Positions 14,411 to 14,499 of a DNA stretch of 14,499 nucleotides are shown in pieces. This DNA is from Chitinophaga pinensis (GTDB taxonomy: Bacteria; Bacteroidota; Bacteroidia; Flavobacteriales_D; Crocinitomicaceae). Both the position numbers and the translations under genes were made by a program. The stretch is taken from positions 1 through 14,499 of the forward strand of contig CAMBMC010000031.1 in NCBI GenBank assembly GCA_945868555.1, written 5' to 3'. How positions within the stretch are numbered: the first letter of the stretch is position 1; the number at the start of each line of letters is the position of its first letter. Below the pieces are notes generated by a model that had not been told where the DNA came from, ran no database searches, and saw only the letters and a list, made by a program, of their open reading frames with translations.

Positions 14411-14439
14411 CAAAGGTAATAATTATTTATTATAAACAA
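14411..14439 (-). promoter_or_regulatory. Main promoter of the ribosomal protein operon
   Basis: The minus strand reads TTG (14439-14437), 18 bases, then TACCTTTG (14418-14411). This matches the Bacteroidota sigma-ABfr consensus of a -33 TTG and a -7 TAnnTTTG with normal spacing. Transcription is expected to start near 14402-14407, leaving a leader of about 60 nt before the rpsL ATG at 14342. An A/T-tract lies just upstream. It is the only strong promoter-like element seen in the window and fits the first position of the operon. Confidence 0.8.
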
Positions 14440-14449
14440 CAGTCGATGC

Positions 14450-14468
14450 AAAAAAAAATACGTTTTTT
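14450..14468. other. A/T-tract upstream of the main promoter
   Basis: Nine consecutive A, then TACG, then six T form a near-symmetrical tract about 45-65 bases upstream of the predicted transcription start. Its place resembles that of an UP element that binds the RNA polymerase alpha subunit. It could also be part of a weak terminator of a neighbouring gene beyond the right edge. The rest of 14419-14499 is A/T-rich and shows no gene that can be supported; an ATG at 14481 on the plus strand opens a frame of only six codons before the window ends. Confidence 0.3.
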
Positions 14469-14499
14469 CTTAAAATAATTATGGCTTTACCGTATCTTC

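Noticed and set aside
14450..14468. A-run, TACG, T-run as an intrinsic terminator
   Set aside because: The stem would be made only of A-T pairs with no GC-rich part, so it is a poor terminator; a promoter-proximal A/T-tract is at least as likely.
14481..14499. An ATG on the plus strand that could begin a divergent gene (MALPYL)
   Set aside because: Only six codons fit before the window ends and no good plus-strand promoter is visible, so a gene cannot be supported.

Overview
The window is one uninterrupted block of minus-strand translation genes: the fused str, S10 and spc ribosomal-protein operons, running into the start of the alpha operon. Read in the direction of transcription (right to left), the order is rpsL, rpsG, fusA, rpsJ, rplC, rplD, rplW, rplB, rpsS, rplV, rpsC, rplP, rpmC, rpsQ, rplN, rplX, rplE, rpsN, rpsH, rplF, rplR, rpsE, rpmD, rplO, secY, infA, rpmJ, rpsM. 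That makes 28 intact genes. Two of them (rpmD, 58 aa, and rpmJ, 38 aa) are short and easily overlooked. No gene looks broken, and I see no mobile element, RNA gene, CRISPR array or insertion.

The organism looks like a member of the Bacteroidota, probably Flavobacteriales; a Fluviicola/Crocinitomicaceae-like lineage is only a guess. Five things point this way. The tuf gene is absent between fusA and rpsJ. Neither adk nor map lies between secY and infA. L36 and S14 are of the zinc-independent type. Most start codons have A/T-rich leaders without a Shine-Dalgarno sequence. A textbook Bacteroidota promoter (TTG-N18-TAnnTTTG) stands in front of rpsL.

Layout: 14419-14499 is A/T-rich upstream DNA. 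Positions 14411-14439 hold the main promoter, followed by a leader of about 60 nt with two small potential hairpins. Positions 11368-14342 hold the str genes (S12, S7, EF-G). Positions 6264-11350 hold the S10 genes (S10 to S17). Positions 2153-6254 hold the spc genes (L14 to L15). Positions 763-2127 encode SecY, and 12-760 hold infA, rpmJ and rpsM; the alpha operon presumably continues off the left edge with rpsK. Gaps between genes are 2-32 nt, with one-base stop/start overlaps at rplC-rplD and rplX-rplE. No intrinsic terminator is visible inside the block, so one long transcript is likely, perhaps topped up by a weak candidate promoter just before secY.

Together the genes supply 12 large-subunit and small-subunit proteins from each of the core assembly pathways, the translocation GTPase EF-G, initiation factor IF-1 and the SecY channel that receives nascent membrane and secreted proteins. 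I found no previously undescribed system here. The points that merit a second look are regulatory (the rpsL leader, the loss of space for the classical E. coli autoregulatory sites, the secY promoter candidate) and lineage-specific residue changes in L36, S14, L3 and L22.
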